DNA of 64,000 bases from UTCHB3 sp002050155 (GCA_030584105.1 CP129491.1:1116001-1180000); one strand, 5' to 3'; shown: positions 17,944 through 27,195, counted from the first letter of the stretch. Program-made: numbers and translations. Notes: generated from the letters alone by a model not told the origin.

Positions 17944-18277
17944 TTTCTGTCCTTAAAGCTATTTCTTCTAAAATTGAGGAGACGCGGATACATTTACTGT
18001 ATTTACCGGTAAATACTTCCGCTTTTCCTTCGTTATGTGCCTTCATTGTTAAATAAACTGCCCGTTGAGTTGAACAATTTATCGCTTTAATCAGTTGTGT
18101 TATTACCTCCTCGAACGAATGAAAGTCATCATTATAGAGGATAACACGGGCTTCATATTTAGTTGATGAACCTGTTTCGATTTCTTCCAAGAGCTCAAGC
18201 GCAGCATTTTCCTGCTGTTTTCGCTCAGGAAGGTCATCGGTTTGATTGCGTATTCTCAGAAATTCGTGTTCATTCAT
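17933..18277 (-). CDS. clpS: ATP-dependent Clp protease adaptor ClpS
   Basis: A 114-residue protein. It binds ClpA/ClpC and delivers N-degron substrates. The core YNDDFHSFEEVITQLIKAINCS and the helix LTMKAHNEGKAEVFTGKYSKC match the family, including the Asn-Asp pair and the AHxxGKA segment that line the N-degron pocket. A charged N-terminal extension of about 40 residues precedes the core. The start ATG at 18277 faces etfB, with a divergent promoter region of about 110 bases between them. Confidence 0.92.
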   Translation of the reverse strand: MNEHEFLRIRNQTDDLPERKQQENAALELLEEIETGSSTKYEARVILYNDDFHSFEEVITQLIKAINCSTQRAVYLTMKAHNEGKAEVFTGKYSKCIRVSSILEEIALRTEIVY

Positions 18278-18340
18278 AGTGTTTCACCAAAGTATTTAAA
18301 ACCCCGTACCCAAATTTAAAGAAAAAACATTCATCTTTAT

Positions 18341-18348
18341 TATGTTTG
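18341..18348 (+). promoter_or_regulatory. Bacteroidota-type -7 motif TATGTTTG upstream of etfB
   Basis: A match to TAnnTTTG, 41 bases before the etfB ATG. The -33 element is not clear. Confidence 0.45.
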
Positions 18349-18388
18349 TAGTTTGTTTCATATAAATTCATACTCTCGGAGGTCAGAT

Positions 18389-19135
18389 ATGAAGATAGCT
18401 GTCTGCGTCAGCAATGTGCCTGATACAGCTACTAAAATCAAAATTGCTGCCGGCGGAAAAGAAATAGATAAAACCGGCGTAACCTTTATTGTAAACCCTT
18501 ATGACGAGTTCGCTATCGAAGAAGCCGTTAAAACAAAAGAAAAGTTCGGCGGTGAAACCGTGGTAATTAGCGTCGGGGACGACCCAAATAAAGAAATCAT
18601 GAGGAAAGCCCTCGCTATGGGGATCGATTCCGGTGTGTTGCTTAAGACATCGGAAACTCTCGATTCTAACGGCGTAGCGACACTTCTGGCAGAGGAAATA
18701 AAATCGGGCGACTACGACATTGTCTTTATGGGTAAGCAGTCGGTTGATTTCGATTCTTCAACAACCGGTCAGTTGACTGCACAAAAAGCCGGTTTTAATT
18801 GTGTTTCTGTCTGCGTTTCGTTAGAATTTGACGGTAACAACATCACAGCAGAAAGAGAAATTGAAGGCGGCAGAGAAGTGGTTAAAACTACACTTCCGGC
18901 GGTTATAACTGCACAAAAAGGCTTAAACGAACCCCGCTACCCAAACTTAAAAGGAATAATGGAAGCCAAACGGAAACCATTGGCTGAAAAACCACTTTCT
19001 GCTCCCGCTCCTTTAGTTGAGGTTGTGGAACTTTCGTTACCCCCCGCAAAAGCAGCCGGAAAAATTCTCGGAAGCGACGCTTCTGCAGTGCCGGAACTGG
19101 TTCGTTTGTTGAGAGAAGAAGCTAAAGTGATTTAA
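18389..19135 (+). CDS. etfB: Electron transfer flavoprotein, beta subunit
   Basis: A 248-residue protein. The start at 18389 is chosen because GGAGG lies just upstream and the protein then begins MKIAVCVSNVPDT like other EtfB. Family segments: NPYDEFAIEEAVKTKEKFGGETVVISVG, the signature region REIEGGREVVKTTLPAVITAQKGLNEPRYP (about 170-200). With EtfA it holds FAD and AMP and passes electrons from acyl-CoA dehydrogenases or similar enzymes to the quinone pool. It lies 12 bases before etfA. Confidence 0.95.
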   Translation: MKIAVCVSNVPDTATKIKIAAGGKEIDKTGVTFIVNPYDEFAIEEAVKTKEKFGGETVVISVGDDPNKEIMRKALAMGIDSGVLLKTSETLDSNGVATLLAEEIKSGDYDIVFMGKQSVDFDSSTTGQLTAQKAGFNCVSVCVSLEFDGNNITAEREIEGGREVVKTTLPAVITAQKGLNEPRYPNLKGIMEAKRKPLAEKPLSAPAPLVEVVELSLPPAKAAGKILGSDASAVPELVRLLREEAKVI

Positions 19136-19147
19136 GGAAAGGATGTT

Positions 19148-20116
19148 ATGGCAAAAATGATTGTAGCCGTTATTGAACAAAGAGACGGTAAAATAAAAAA
19201 AGCAGGCTATGAAGCTGCTTCAACCGCTGCAGCTTTAGCTTCCAAATTGGGATGCCCGGTTGCTGCGTTAATTCCCGCAAGCACGGTTGAAAACCCTGAA
19301 AAAATAGCCAATTATGGCATCAGTGATATTAAAATATTAAATGCTTCTGCTTTTGCTAATTATTCACAATCCGGTTACGCCGGTGCGATTGTTGATCAGG
19401 TAAATGCGATGGGGGCAGATGTTTTGGTTTTTGCAAACACCGCAATGGGAAAAGATTTAGCCCCTTTTGTTGCGGCTAAACTTAATGCCGGTGTGGTTGC
19501 TGATGCCACCCATATTGATGACGAAGGCGGCAAATTAACAGCGATAAGACCTATTTTTGCCGGCAAAGCGCTGCAAAAAGTTGTGCCTACCTCGGAAATT
19601 AAGGTTTTTTCACTGCGTCCTAATGTTTTCCCGCTTGTGGAGTCTTCAGTTGCTCCGGCGGTTACCACCATTCCGATTGATTCACCTGACCTTTCTTCAG
19701 CAGCGGTTGAAATAAAAAAAGCGGGTGAAAAACTGGATGTTGCCGAGGCTGATATTGTGGTTTCAGGCGGGCGCGGGCTTAAAGATGCCGAGCAGTTCCG
19801 TCTTATTGAAGAGCTTGCAGCAGTTCTTGGCGGTGCAGTTGGCGCTTCCAGAGCCGTAGTTGACGCCGGCTGGCGCCCTCACTCCGAACAGGTTGGGCAA
19901 ACCGGTAAAACCGTAACCCCTTCGCTTTACATTGCTTGCGGCATTTCAGGCGCAATACAGCACCTTGCGGGAATGACTTCGTCTAAATATATTGTGGCAA
20001 TTAATAAAGATAAAGACGCCCCGATTTTTTCCATCGCAGATTATGGTATCACCGGGGATGTTTTTGAAGTGTTGCCCCCTTTGATTGAAGAACTGAAAAA
20101 AGTGGTTTCTCATTGA
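19148..20116 (+). CDS. etfA: Electron transfer flavoprotein, alpha subunit
   Basis: A 322-residue protein. It has the N-terminal nucleotide-fold domain and the C-terminal FAD-binding domain with SGGRGLKDAEQF, GASRAVVDAGWRPHSEQVGQTGKTV, LYIACGISGAIQHLAGM and INKDKDAPIFSIADYGITGD. It is the partner of the etfB product. Its stop codon overlaps the TTG start of the next gene, so the third gene is probably translationally coupled. Confidence 0.96.
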   Translation: MAKMIVAVIEQRDGKIKKAGYEAASTAAALASKLGCPVAALIPASTVENPEKIANYGISDIKILNASAFANYSQSGYAGAIVDQVNAMGADVLVFANTAMGKDLAPFVAAKLNAGVVADATHIDDEGGKLTAIRPIFAGKALQKVVPTSEIKVFSLRPNVFPLVESSVAPAVTTIPIDSPDLSSAAVEIKKAGEKLDVAEADIVVSGGRGLKDAEQFRLIEELAAVLGGAVGASRAVVDAGWRPHSEQVGQTGKTVTPSLYIACGISGAIQHLAGMTSSKYIVAINKDKDAPIFSIADYGITGDVFEVLPPLIEELKKVVSH

Positions 20117-20694
20117 ATAAAATAGAGTGTGAAGTACTCGGTCTCTCTACCAGCCCCGCCGGCGGCGGTGCTTTCGTCCTCGTGTTAAAAGAGATTGACG
20201 GAGAGAGAAAACTGCCGATTATAATAGGCCATTTCGAGGCTCAATCGATGGCGTATGTAATCGAGAAATACCAGCCTGAAAGGCCCGGTACCTATGACTT
20301 GACCAAATCTATTATTGACAACCTCGGCGCCTCTGTTGTCGAGGTTGTTATTCATGAACTGATCAACAACACCTATTATGCCAACATCGTTTTCGATGTT
20401 TCAGGGTTCACTAATGAGGTTGATTCCCGCCCCTCCGACGCTATAAATATTGCTCTTAGATGCAATGTACCAATATATGTTGCTGAAAAAGTGATGGATG
20501 AAGCGGGGTTCTTACCTGCGAAAGAACCGGAGAAAGAATCAGATTCTGATGAAACATCGGAAAGATCAACTATAAGAGAAACTAAACTTGCAGCTCTTCA
20601 GGATAAATTACGGGAACTGCTTGAAAATGAAGATTACGAGCAGGCTGCAAAAATTCGCGACGAAATAAATAAATTAGGCGGAAGCAGCAATTAA
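20113..20694 (+). CDS. Bifunctional nuclease (BFN/DUF151) domain protein with UVR motif
   Basis: A 193-residue protein. Residues about 1-135 form a BFN domain: LPIIIGHFEAQSMAYVIEK, RPGTYDLTKSIIDNLG, YYANIVF and SRPSDAINIALRCNVPIYV. Residues about 155-190 form a UvrB/UvrC-type helical hairpin (LQDKLRELLENEDYEQAAKIRDEI). BFN proteins have been reported with DNase and RNase activity, but the role in bacteria is poorly known. The start is TTG at 20113, overlapping the etfA stop (TTGA), which suggests coupling. The stop codon lies inside a strong hairpin. Confidence 0.88.
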   Translation: MNKIECEVLGLSTSPAGGGAFVLVLKEIDGERKLPIIIGHFEAQSMAYVIEKYQPERPGTYDLTKSIIDNLGASVVEVVIHELINNTYYANIVFDVSGFTNEVDSRPSDAINIALRCNVPIYVAEKVMDEAGFLPAKEPEKESDSDETSERSTIRETKLAALQDKLRELLENEDYEQAAKIRDEINKLGGSSN

Positions 20695-20716
20695 CAGATA
20701 ATTGCTGCTTTCCTCC
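20683..20716 (+). terminator. Hairpin terminator overlapping the stop of the BFN gene
   Basis: An 11-bp stem (AGCAGCAATTA / TAATTGCTGCT) with a 5-base loop starts inside the last codons. Only a short pyrimidine run follows, so termination strength is uncertain. Confidence 0.6.
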
Positions 20717-20756
20717 CTGTATCTTTAAATTCCCCACTTATTAATAGAAAATACTT

Positions 20757-20824
20757 CCCCAATTTCACACTGGTCGCACTTACTCGTGGAACACTTTCTC
20801 CCCAATTTCACACTCGTCGCACTT
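20757..20824. repeat. 43-bp-spaced repeat of the DUF2851 gene tail
   Basis: CCCCAATTTCACAC(T/C)(G)GTCGCACTTA-like sequence occurs at 20757 and again at 20800. The second copy encodes the last residues (KCDECEIGE) of the gene and the first lies past its stop. Identity over 25 bases is nearly complete. Confidence 0.85.
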
Positions 20825-22261
20825 ATCTTTTGAACATTTATTTCTGAATAGTTCCAGCATACCCTGGTAAATAAGGGGCCCAAATTTATGCGAAGAGAGA
20901 TTTAATGCGCTTGAAATTTCGTTCACTAACGAGTTATCAAGTTCCATTTCCACTTCGCTGTATAATTTAAGAGTTTTCGAAGCATATTTTAGTTTACCGA
21001 ACATCTCATAAAAGATATAAAGAATTGGCAATACCACATTCAAAACAATCTCATCAGCACGGTTCTTTCCAATGAAAAATTTTGTAGGGGGTTTACATTC
21101 AGTGTCAAAATTGTAGTGACGGCTCCAATATCCGCCACCCTTTGTAACGAATAAAGCGCGGAGGTTCACTTTCAACATCTGAAGATTATGAATTTCCCTG
21201 AATTTTCTGTGAAGATTACCGATAAGGTTGTGGTTCAGCATCTCATTAAGCAGCCTGATACCGCCTGCTAAGCGAACAGTCGGGTAGTTTTGTGGGCGCA
21301 TTCTGTAGAATGCCCAATCTTCTTTCTCGAATGTTCTGCCGTCGTAACTGTCTTTAAGTGCGTTCCAACCTTCGTGCAAGGACCGGATATAACCGGAGGT
21401 TTCTTCCTGTTTTCCGCTTGGATGATCATCCAACAACCCGGAAATATGAAAAAAGATGCTTTCAGCATTATGGATGAAAGTTTCGTTTGTACCCAGCGTT
21501 CTCAAGAAAGGAATATCGACCGCTTTAGCCACTTTCCCCATTATTTCTTTGTTCCTCGAGTAGCCAAGTGCTTCAAATATTCCCTCATAGAAAAGCTGCA
21601 TCCACACATCTTTGTTGTTCAGCTCACGGTAAGTTAATTTTTGTTCCAAATATTCAAGCGGAATATCGTAACCATGTTCAGGTTCGGCAACTTTCATTTC
21701 TTCAATATAGAGTATCTCTTTTAAGCGATATGCCACCCGCTCGCACTTCCTCTTAAAGCGTTCTATCCCCAATTTTTTCAAAAATTCAAGTTTTTCTTCC
21801 TCGGTTACCAACGAAGTCAGTTGTTTACACGAGATTTTATTGATCGTATCCAATCGATGTGCTGCCACCTGTTCTCTCAACGACGCACTTAATGATTCAT
21901 CAATAAAATCGACAACGGAAATGGAAGGGACTTTCCGCCCGTCTTTCGTTATTACAAAATTCCTCGGATCGGTATCATCTAAAATTACATGCAAAATAAC
22001 TTTGTTGAATTTTGGATTTTTTGAGTGCCCGTGGTTCTTCCAGTCCGAGTGAAAATTATCGATTTCAATATCACCCACATAAGTGAAACTTCCGATCTGC
22101 ACCCGCGCATTTTTAAAGTCGGGCCCGCCTAATTCAATCGCTTCGACACCTCTGTCGTGCACGATAATTTTTTCACCATCTCGTGTAGAGATATCAGATT
22201 TGAACGCTTGATTTTTCCAAATCTCATAAATCAGTTTCTCGGGTAAAGCTTTCTTTTTCAT
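20780..22261 (-). CDS. DUF2851 family protein
   Basis: A 493-residue soluble protein of a family common in Bacteroidota and relatives, function unknown. Family-like segments: IELGGPDFKNARVQIGSFTYVGDIEI, DNFHSDWKNHGHSKNPKFNKVILHVIL (a possible nuclease-like active region with acidic and His residues), and FYRMRPQNYPTVRLAGGIRLL. The C-terminus has KCSKDKCDECEIGE with three Cys residues, possibly metal-binding. It stands alone on the minus strand before rodA's mates. A copy of its last codons follows the stop. Confidence 0.8.
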   Translation of the reverse strand: MKKKALPEKLIYEIWKNQAFKSDISTRDGEKIIVHDRGVEAIELGGPDFKNARVQIGSFTYVGDIEIDNFHSDWKNHGHSKNPKFNKVILHVILDDTDPRNFVITKDGRKVPSISVVDFIDESLSASLREQVAAHRLDTINKISCKQLTSLVTEEEKLEFLKKLGIERFKRKCERVAYRLKEILYIEEMKVAEPEHGYDIPLEYLEQKLTYRELNNKDVWMQLFYEGIFEALGYSRNKEIMGKVAKAVDIPFLRTLGTNETFIHNAESIFFHISGLLDDHPSGKQEETSGYIRSLHEGWNALKDSYDGRTFEKEDWAFYRMRPQNYPTVRLAGGIRLLNEMLNHNLIGNLHRKFREIHNLQMLKVNLRALFVTKGGGYWSRHYNFDTECKPPTKFFIGKNRADEIVLNVVLPILYIFYEMFGKLKYASKTLKLYSEVEMELDNSLVNEISSALNLSSHKFGPLIYQGMLELFRNKCSKDKCDECEIGEKVFHE

Positions 22262-22590
22262 ATTTTACTCCGGTTATAATGATAATAGTTTTTACTATTA
22301 TCTTTCACTATTTAGAATAATTTCCCGCAAAAGAGAATTATTTACAGTTGCTATTTACAAAAATTTACACCCGTTGCCTAAAATAATTCCATTTCAAAGC
22401 AAATTACACAATAGTTTAGAAAAATTAAAACTCTAAATGAGTTTTTTGTTAACACATGCTGTATTAAGTTTCAAAAATCATGCCATCTTTTAAGAAAGTA
22501 TCTTTACCTTTGGCTTCTTTTTTGTTTATGCGCTCATCTGCCGGTTACGATAGATGTTAAATACTATCGCCGGCGTGGCTTCTTTTTTGT
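22262..22590. other. Intergenic region before the DUF2851 gene
   Basis: AT-rich, no credible gene. The last 80 bases are a near-identical copy of the rodA 3' end, listed as a repeat. Confidence 0.6.
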
Positions 22591-22640
22591 TTATGCGCTC
22601 ATCTGCCGGTTACGATAGATGTTAAATACTATCGCCAGCA
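22511..22640. repeat. 65-bp tandem duplication of the rodA 3' end
   Basis: Two adjacent 65-base units (22511-22575, 22576-22640) differ only at about two positions near one end. The unit includes the rodA stop codon and its last 15 or so codons. The low divergence suggests a recent duplication. Confidence 0.95.
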
Positions 22641-23820
22641 TTATGAAGTTGGAGAGAAGAGACGAACCACCGTAACTGACAAACGGCAAGGGAATACCTA
22701 CGACAGGCATTATGCCTATTACCATTCCCATGTTGATTATCAAATGAATCAGGAAGATAGATAAAATCCCCACGACAACAAGGCTTAAATAATTGTTCCT
22801 CAACTCGTTCGCAAGTTTTAACAAACGCAGGAGAATTACTGTGAACAATATCAAAATTAATATCGAGCCGACAAATCCGAACTCCTCACCTACCACACAA
22901 AAAATAAAATCAGACCATTGCTCAGGGATGAATTGCAGCTGTGTCTGGCTTCCCGCCATGAAACCCTTGCCTGTTAACCCCCCTGAACCGATCGCAATTT
23001 GCGCCTGTATTGCGTTGTAACCCGATCCTAAAGGGTCGGCAGTGGGATCTACGAAAGAAAGTATCCTCTTTTTCTGGTGCGGGCTTAGTATATCGAAAAA
23101 ATATTTAACAAAGAATGCGGAGGAAAAATTGATGGTAAGCAGCATTATCGATATGAAAATATTCCTCTTAAAAACATACAGGAAAATTATAACAATAATA
23201 AAAGCACCAATTGTGTAATAAACCCCGAAAAGCGAAAGTATCATCACCAAAGGTGGTGCAAGTACAACAAACAGACCAAATGTGCTGATTCCCCGCCAAA
23301 ACAGAAGCGCTAACATCATCCCAAAATAAACCAACGAGCTGCCAAGATCGGGCTCTAACATGATTAAAATAACGGGGAAAAAACCTATGGCAAGAAACTT
23401 ACCTATTGTTTTAATATCGTCTAAATCAGCCCCTTTTTCGTCAAGAAAAGCTGAAAGCGCCATTAATGTTGCAATTTTTGAATATTCCGCAGGCTGAAGG
23501 TTAAATATTCCGAGTGGAATCCATGCTTTTGCACCCCCAATCGTTTTACCGACCACCAGTACCAAAAGAAGAAGAAAAATGCTGCCTCCGTAAACCCAAG
23601 GCACAGAGCTGCGAAGAATTGAACTTGGCAAAAAGTAAACCACTACAAATACAATCAACCCAAGACACAACGAAACTATCTGTTTTTCAAAATTATTTCG
23701 TACCTGGGGCACATTATGGGTTGAGCTGTAAATCGCTAACAAACCGATAAAAACTAAGATTAGCACAGAAATAAAGACGATAAGATCAAAACGACTAAAC
23801 AGCTTTCCGCTTATTTTCAA
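22591..23820 (-). CDS. rodA: Rod shape-determining glycosyltransferase RodA
   Basis: A 409-residue SEDS-family polytopic protein with about ten membrane helices. It polymerises glycan strands from lipid II during cell elongation. Motifs: GLLAIYSSTH, GGAKAWIPLGIFNLQPAEYSKIA, LEPDLGSSLVYF, SGYNAIQAQIAIGSGGLTGKG, FIPEQWSDFIFCVVGEEFGF and MGIMPVVGIPLPFVSYGGSSLLSN. The start is TTG at 23820, just inside the end of mrdA, with GAGG upstream. It forms the elongasome pair with the upstream PBP2. The 3' end is duplicated downstream. Confidence 0.96.
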   Translation of the reverse strand: MKISGKLFSRFDLIVFISVLILVFIGLLAIYSSTHNVPQVRNNFEKQIVSLCLGLIVFVVVYFLPSSILRSSVPWVYGGSIFLLLLVLVVGKTIGGAKAWIPLGIFNLQPAEYSKIATLMALSAFLDEKGADLDDIKTIGKFLAIGFFPVILIMLEPDLGSSLVYFGMMLALLFWRGISTFGLFVVLAPPLVMILSLFGVYYTIGAFIIVIIFLYVFKRNIFISIMLLTINFSSAFFVKYFFDILSPHQKKRILSFVDPTADPLGSGYNAIQAQIAIGSGGLTGKGFMAGSQTQLQFIPEQWSDFIFCVVGEEFGFVGSILILILFTVILLRLLKLANELRNNYLSLVVVGILSIFLIHLIINMGMVIGIMPVVGIPLPFVSYGGSSLLSNFIMLAIVFNIYRNRQMSA

Positions 23821-23824
23821 GTCT

Positions 23825-25669
23825 TTAATCCTCGTCTATTAGGGTCAGCAGGTCGGTGGTATCTGCATTTTTCCTTTTGATGTTCTTTTTGTTTTCCTCT
23901 TGCGTGTCCGGTTTTTTCTTTTTAATCACACCTGTAGAACGGAGGTAAGCAAGAATTACTTTTTCAGCAACCGGTGCTGCAACATCGGCACCATATCCAG
24001 CATTCTCAAACAGAACAGCAACCGCAATTTTGGGATTATCGTAAGGAGCAAACCCGATGAAAAGTGAGTGGTTTTTTCCGTGAACATTTTGAACCGTTCC
24101 GGTTTTGCCGGCAACAACAACCTCACTTGTCCTGATGTTTTTTGCTGTTCCTAACCCACCGTTAACAACTAACCACATTCCTTTTTTAATTATAGCCACA
24201 TTGCGCGGGGAAACACCCGTGTTAATTTCATCAAAGTGAAACGGAACAAATTTTTTCTTCTCGTCTAAATATCCCTTAACTAAGTGTGGCTCGTAAGTTT
24301 TTCCGTTGTTAGCAATCAGTGCAGTCATTAGCGCTAATTGAAGTGGTGTTACGCTAACTTCACCCTGACCAATACCCACACTAACCAGGATACCTTTAGG
24401 CCACTGTTTACCGTAAACCTTTTCATAATATTTTGATGTGGGAATCAACCCTTTCGATTCCTCCAAAAGATCAATCCCTGTTTTTGTGCCGATTCTGAAT
24501 TTCTTAGCAAATTCGTTAAGCCTGTCAACGCCGATCTGAAAAATTAATTTGTAAAAGAAAACATTACACGAGCCTTCCAAAGCGCGGTAAACCGTAGTGG
24601 CTCCGTGCGCTCCGTGGCATCTGAACTTCCTTTTACCGTATGTGAAAGACCCGGGGCAATTAATGGTAGAGTGTTCGTTTATAATTCCAAGCTCCAAAGC
24701 ACAGAGAGATACCAAAACTTTAAATGTTGAACCCGGTGAATGGGTTGACATTGTTGCTCTGTTGAACTGAGGTTTAAGCGGATTAGCCAGAAGTTCCCTC
24801 ATATACTCAGCAGGGGTTGCGTCGGAAAATTTTGAAAGCAAATAATCCGGTGAACTTGAAAGCGCCAGTACTTCGCCACTGGAAGGCTCAATGGCAACTA
24901 TTGCACCGCTTCTACCGTGCATTACTCTTTCGGCTGTTGCCTGAGTTGTGGAATCCAAAGAAAGAACTAAATCTCTCCCTTTAATCGATTGTTTATCATC
25001 GGCTCCGTCGTGGAACCTCCCGATAGTTTTTCGGGCGGCGTTTACTAAAATGTAGTTATATCCCTTGTCGCCCCGAAGAATTTTCTCGTAACTTTTTTCA
25101 ATTCCATTCATTCCGATGTTGTCGCCAACAGTATAGAACGAGTCGCGCTTCAGGTCGTTTTCGTTGGTTTCTTTAATATAGCCCAACACATGCGCAGCTG
25201 AAAAGCCATCGTGGTATCCCCTTCTGATCTCAATTACATAATCAACCCCGGGCAGCCGTTCCGAATTTTCTTCAAGCCACCCAATTTCTTCGAAACCGGC
25301 CCCTCTTTTAATTCGTATTGTATGGTACTTACCGTATTTTTTATATTTCTGCAATATGTATGAAATGGTGTCTTTTGGCAGGCTAAGCATCGTTTCCAAA
25401 AGGGGGCTCATTGTGGTGTCATAATCTGCCGGTGTAATTCTCACAGTGTATGAAGGGATGTTATCAACCATAAGATTCAGGTTACGGTCGTAAAGAACAC
25501 CACGAAGTGGTGTTTGTTCTACTATCTTGATACTGTTTCCGGTCGATTTTCCCTCATACTTATTGTAGAAGAAAATCTGCATTTGCACAAGTTTTAAACT
25601 ATAGAGCAGAAAGATACCGATAATAATAGTGCTGAGCACAGTCTTTCTGGTTGAAGAAAGTTGTGTCAT
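23825..25669 (-). CDS. mrdA: Penicillin-binding protein 2 (elongation transpeptidase)
   Basis: A 614-residue class B PBP with one N-terminal membrane helix. A dimerisation domain (about 50-220) includes RGVLYDRNLNLMVDN and GYHDGFSAAHVLGYI. The transpeptidase domain has S314-T-F-K317 (SPGSTFKV), the SxN motif in GSCNVFFYK and K522-T-G-T. It cross-links new peptidoglycan made by RodA. The start overlaps the mreD stop (ATGA). The C-terminal 35 residues are charged and repetitive, and lie outside the catalytic fold. Confidence 0.96.
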   Translation of the reverse strand: MTQLSSTRKTVLSTIIIGIFLLYSLKLVQMQIFFYNKYEGKSTGNSIKIVEQTPLRGVLYDRNLNLMVDNIPSYTVRITPADYDTTMSPLLETMLSLPKDTISYILQKYKKYGKYHTIRIKRGAGFEEIGWLEENSERLPGVDYVIEIRRGYHDGFSAAHVLGYIKETNENDLKRDSFYTVGDNIGMNGIEKSYEKILRGDKGYNYILVNAARKTIGRFHDGADDKQSIKGRDLVLSLDSTTQATAERVMHGRSGAIVAIEPSSGEVLALSSSPDYLLSKFSDATPAEYMRELLANPLKPQFNRATMSTHSPGSTFKVLVSLCALELGIINEHSTINCPGSFTYGKRKFRCHGAHGATTVYRALEGSCNVFFYKLIFQIGVDRLNEFAKKFRIGTKTGIDLLEESKGLIPTSKYYEKVYGKQWPKGILVSVGIGQGEVSVTPLQLALMTALIANNGKTYEPHLVKGYLDEKKKFVPFHFDEINTGVSPRNVAIIKKGMWLVVNGGLGTAKNIRTSEVVVAGKTGTVQNVHGKNHSLFIGFAPYDNPKIAVAVLFENAGYGADVAAPVAEKVILAYLRSTGVIKKKKPDTQEENKKNIKRKNADTTDLLTLIDED

Positions 25670-26169
25670 TTAAGAAATTCACCTTTCTTTTGAGGCATTG
25701 CGTAAAACCAAATAGCACTTACCAGTCCGGTGTAAAGAGCGGGGGTAATTCCTTGTTCAAAAATAAGGTTCACTAAGTTATTATTAAGGTCGAAATTTGT
25801 TACCAGCGCAAAGGTTGAAGAGTTCACAAATGCCGTTAGCAGCACAATAAAAATGAATCTGAAAGTGTTCAGATAGATATCAACTCGCTTTGAACTGAAA
25901 AACCCGGCAACAAAACCGGCGAGGGTTTTAGCAAGCGCTGCACTTCCAAGCAGACTGCCGGATACTAAATCGAAAACCAAACCGGTTGCAAACCCGAAGA
26001 TCATTCCGTTTATCTGACCCTCTTTAAGCGAATAGTAAACTATTAAAATTACCACCAAATCAGGAACTGCGTTTTCAATTGCAATGAACGGTACAAAAAT
26101 TACCTGAAGAATTAAAAGAAGAATAAAAATTAATATCGCAAAAAGATGGTTCGAGTATTTTTTGTTCAC
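25666..26169 (-). CDS. mreD: Rod shape-determining protein MreD
   Basis: A 167-residue membrane protein with five predicted helices. VPDLVVILIVYYSLKEGQINGMIFGFATGLVFDLVSGSLLGSAAL holds the family's Gly/Asp pattern, of which GFATGLVFDLVSG is typical. It is an inner-membrane part of the elongasome. The start is a GTG that overlaps the mreC stop (TAGTG), and the stop overlaps the mrdA start, so the three genes are tightly coupled. Confidence 0.9.
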   Translation of the reverse strand: MNKKYSNHLFAILIFILLLILQVIFVPFIAIENAVPDLVVILIVYYSLKEGQINGMIFGFATGLVFDLVSGSLLGSAALAKTLAGFVAGFFSSKRVDIYLNTFRFIFIVLLTAFVNSSTFALVTNFDLNNNLVNLIFEQGITPALYTGLVSAIWFYAMPQKKGEFLK

Positions 26170-27002
26170 TATTTCCCCTTCAGATAGTTAAGTTCGTATT
26201 CATCCACTTTTTTGCTTTGAACCATTCTGATAACAAAAACATTCTGTATTTTATTCAGATCAACATACGGCTTAACCAACAAATTGTTAAACAAGCCACT
26301 TTCAGGGTTAAGAACACGGTCAATATCCCCCACCGGTAGATTAACCCCGATTAAAGAACTTAACTCGGAAGTGATTACTCTTTCTGATTTCGGAATTTCT
26401 AATGTTTTCGAAAGCCCTTCCATAATTAACTGTGCACCGTTCCATTTTAATACACCGGGAGTACCGGAATAAAGCAACTTAACGATTAGTTTAAGGTTAA
26501 CATTCTTATATGTTCTTACGATTGCATGGCCGGAAGTTACAGAGTAAACCAAACCCACTAAGCCATCGTGGGAAATTACCGGCATCCCGGGCTTTACTGA
26601 ATCCTGTTCCCCTTTATTAATCGTGAAGTTTACCTGATCGGCAAGGAAAGATTTTGCAGAAACCTCGGCTGCAATTAACTCGAAAGAAGTTGTATCGCGG
26701 AAATCCAGCATATCTCTAAGTTCTTTATTTTCAACGCCGAACTGCCTTAGCTGGTTGTTTTCCAGCATTAACTCTGCGTTTTTTCGTCGCAGCGCTTCGT
26801 TATCGGAACTAAGGTTAGAAATGAAGTTTAACTTCCCAAATACACCTGCAACCCGGGAAAAAGATGAGAGAGCCAAAGCTCTTAACTTTTGTGTTGATTC
26901 ATTTTCGCTAATCGACATTAAAAGAAAAGAGAGAATAACAAACACTATTAAAACTAAATAGGGTTTGAACCGGTCAATAAATAATAACAGTAATCTCTTC
27001 AT
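26169..27002 (-). CDS. mreC: Rod shape-determining protein MreC
   Basis: A protein of about 277 residues with one N-terminal membrane helix (about 8-30), a coiled-coil (LRRKNAELMLENNQLRQF) and the two beta-barrel periplasmic domains. Motifs include AEVSAKSFLADQVNFTINKGEQDSVKPGMPVISHDGLVGLVYSV. It links MreB filaments to PBP2. The start is taken as the ATG at 27002; a TTG 15 bases upstream would add five residues. It is separated from mreB by 190 bases containing a 66-bp-spaced repeat. Confidence 0.93.
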   Translation of the reverse strand: MKRLLLLFIDRFKPYLVLIVFVILSFLLMSISENESTQKLRALALSSFSRVAGVFGKLNFISNLSSDNEALRRKNAELMLENNQLRQFGVENKELRDMLDFRDTTSFELIAAEVSAKSFLADQVNFTINKGEQDSVKPGMPVISHDGLVGLVYSVTSGHAIVRTYKNVNLKLIVKLLYSGTPGVLKWNGAQLIMEGLSKTLEIPKSERVITSELSSLIGVNLPVGDIDRVLNPESGLFNNLLVKPYVDLNKIQNVFVIRMVQSKKVDEYELNYLKGK

Positions 27003-27066
27003 ACTCTTTTCAATCAAAGATCATCAAAGGCAGTTCCTTGAAAATTAATTAAAAGCCGTCAGTAAG

Positions 27067-27160
27067 GTTTAGACGAAACAAAACTTGTTTTGACTCTTCC
27101 AAAGCAACTTTTCAAATAAGAAAAATTACGGTGTTTAGACGCAATAAAAACTGTTTTGAC
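27067..27160. repeat. 66-bp-spaced repeat between mreB and mreC
   Basis: GTTTAGACGAAACAAAACTT and the similar GTTTAGACGCAATAAAAACT start at 27067 and 27133. Each is followed by GTTTTGAC. No gene lies in the gap. Confidence 0.75.
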
Positions 27161-27195
27161 GCATTTCACCTAAATACGACGAAAAAAACTTTTAA

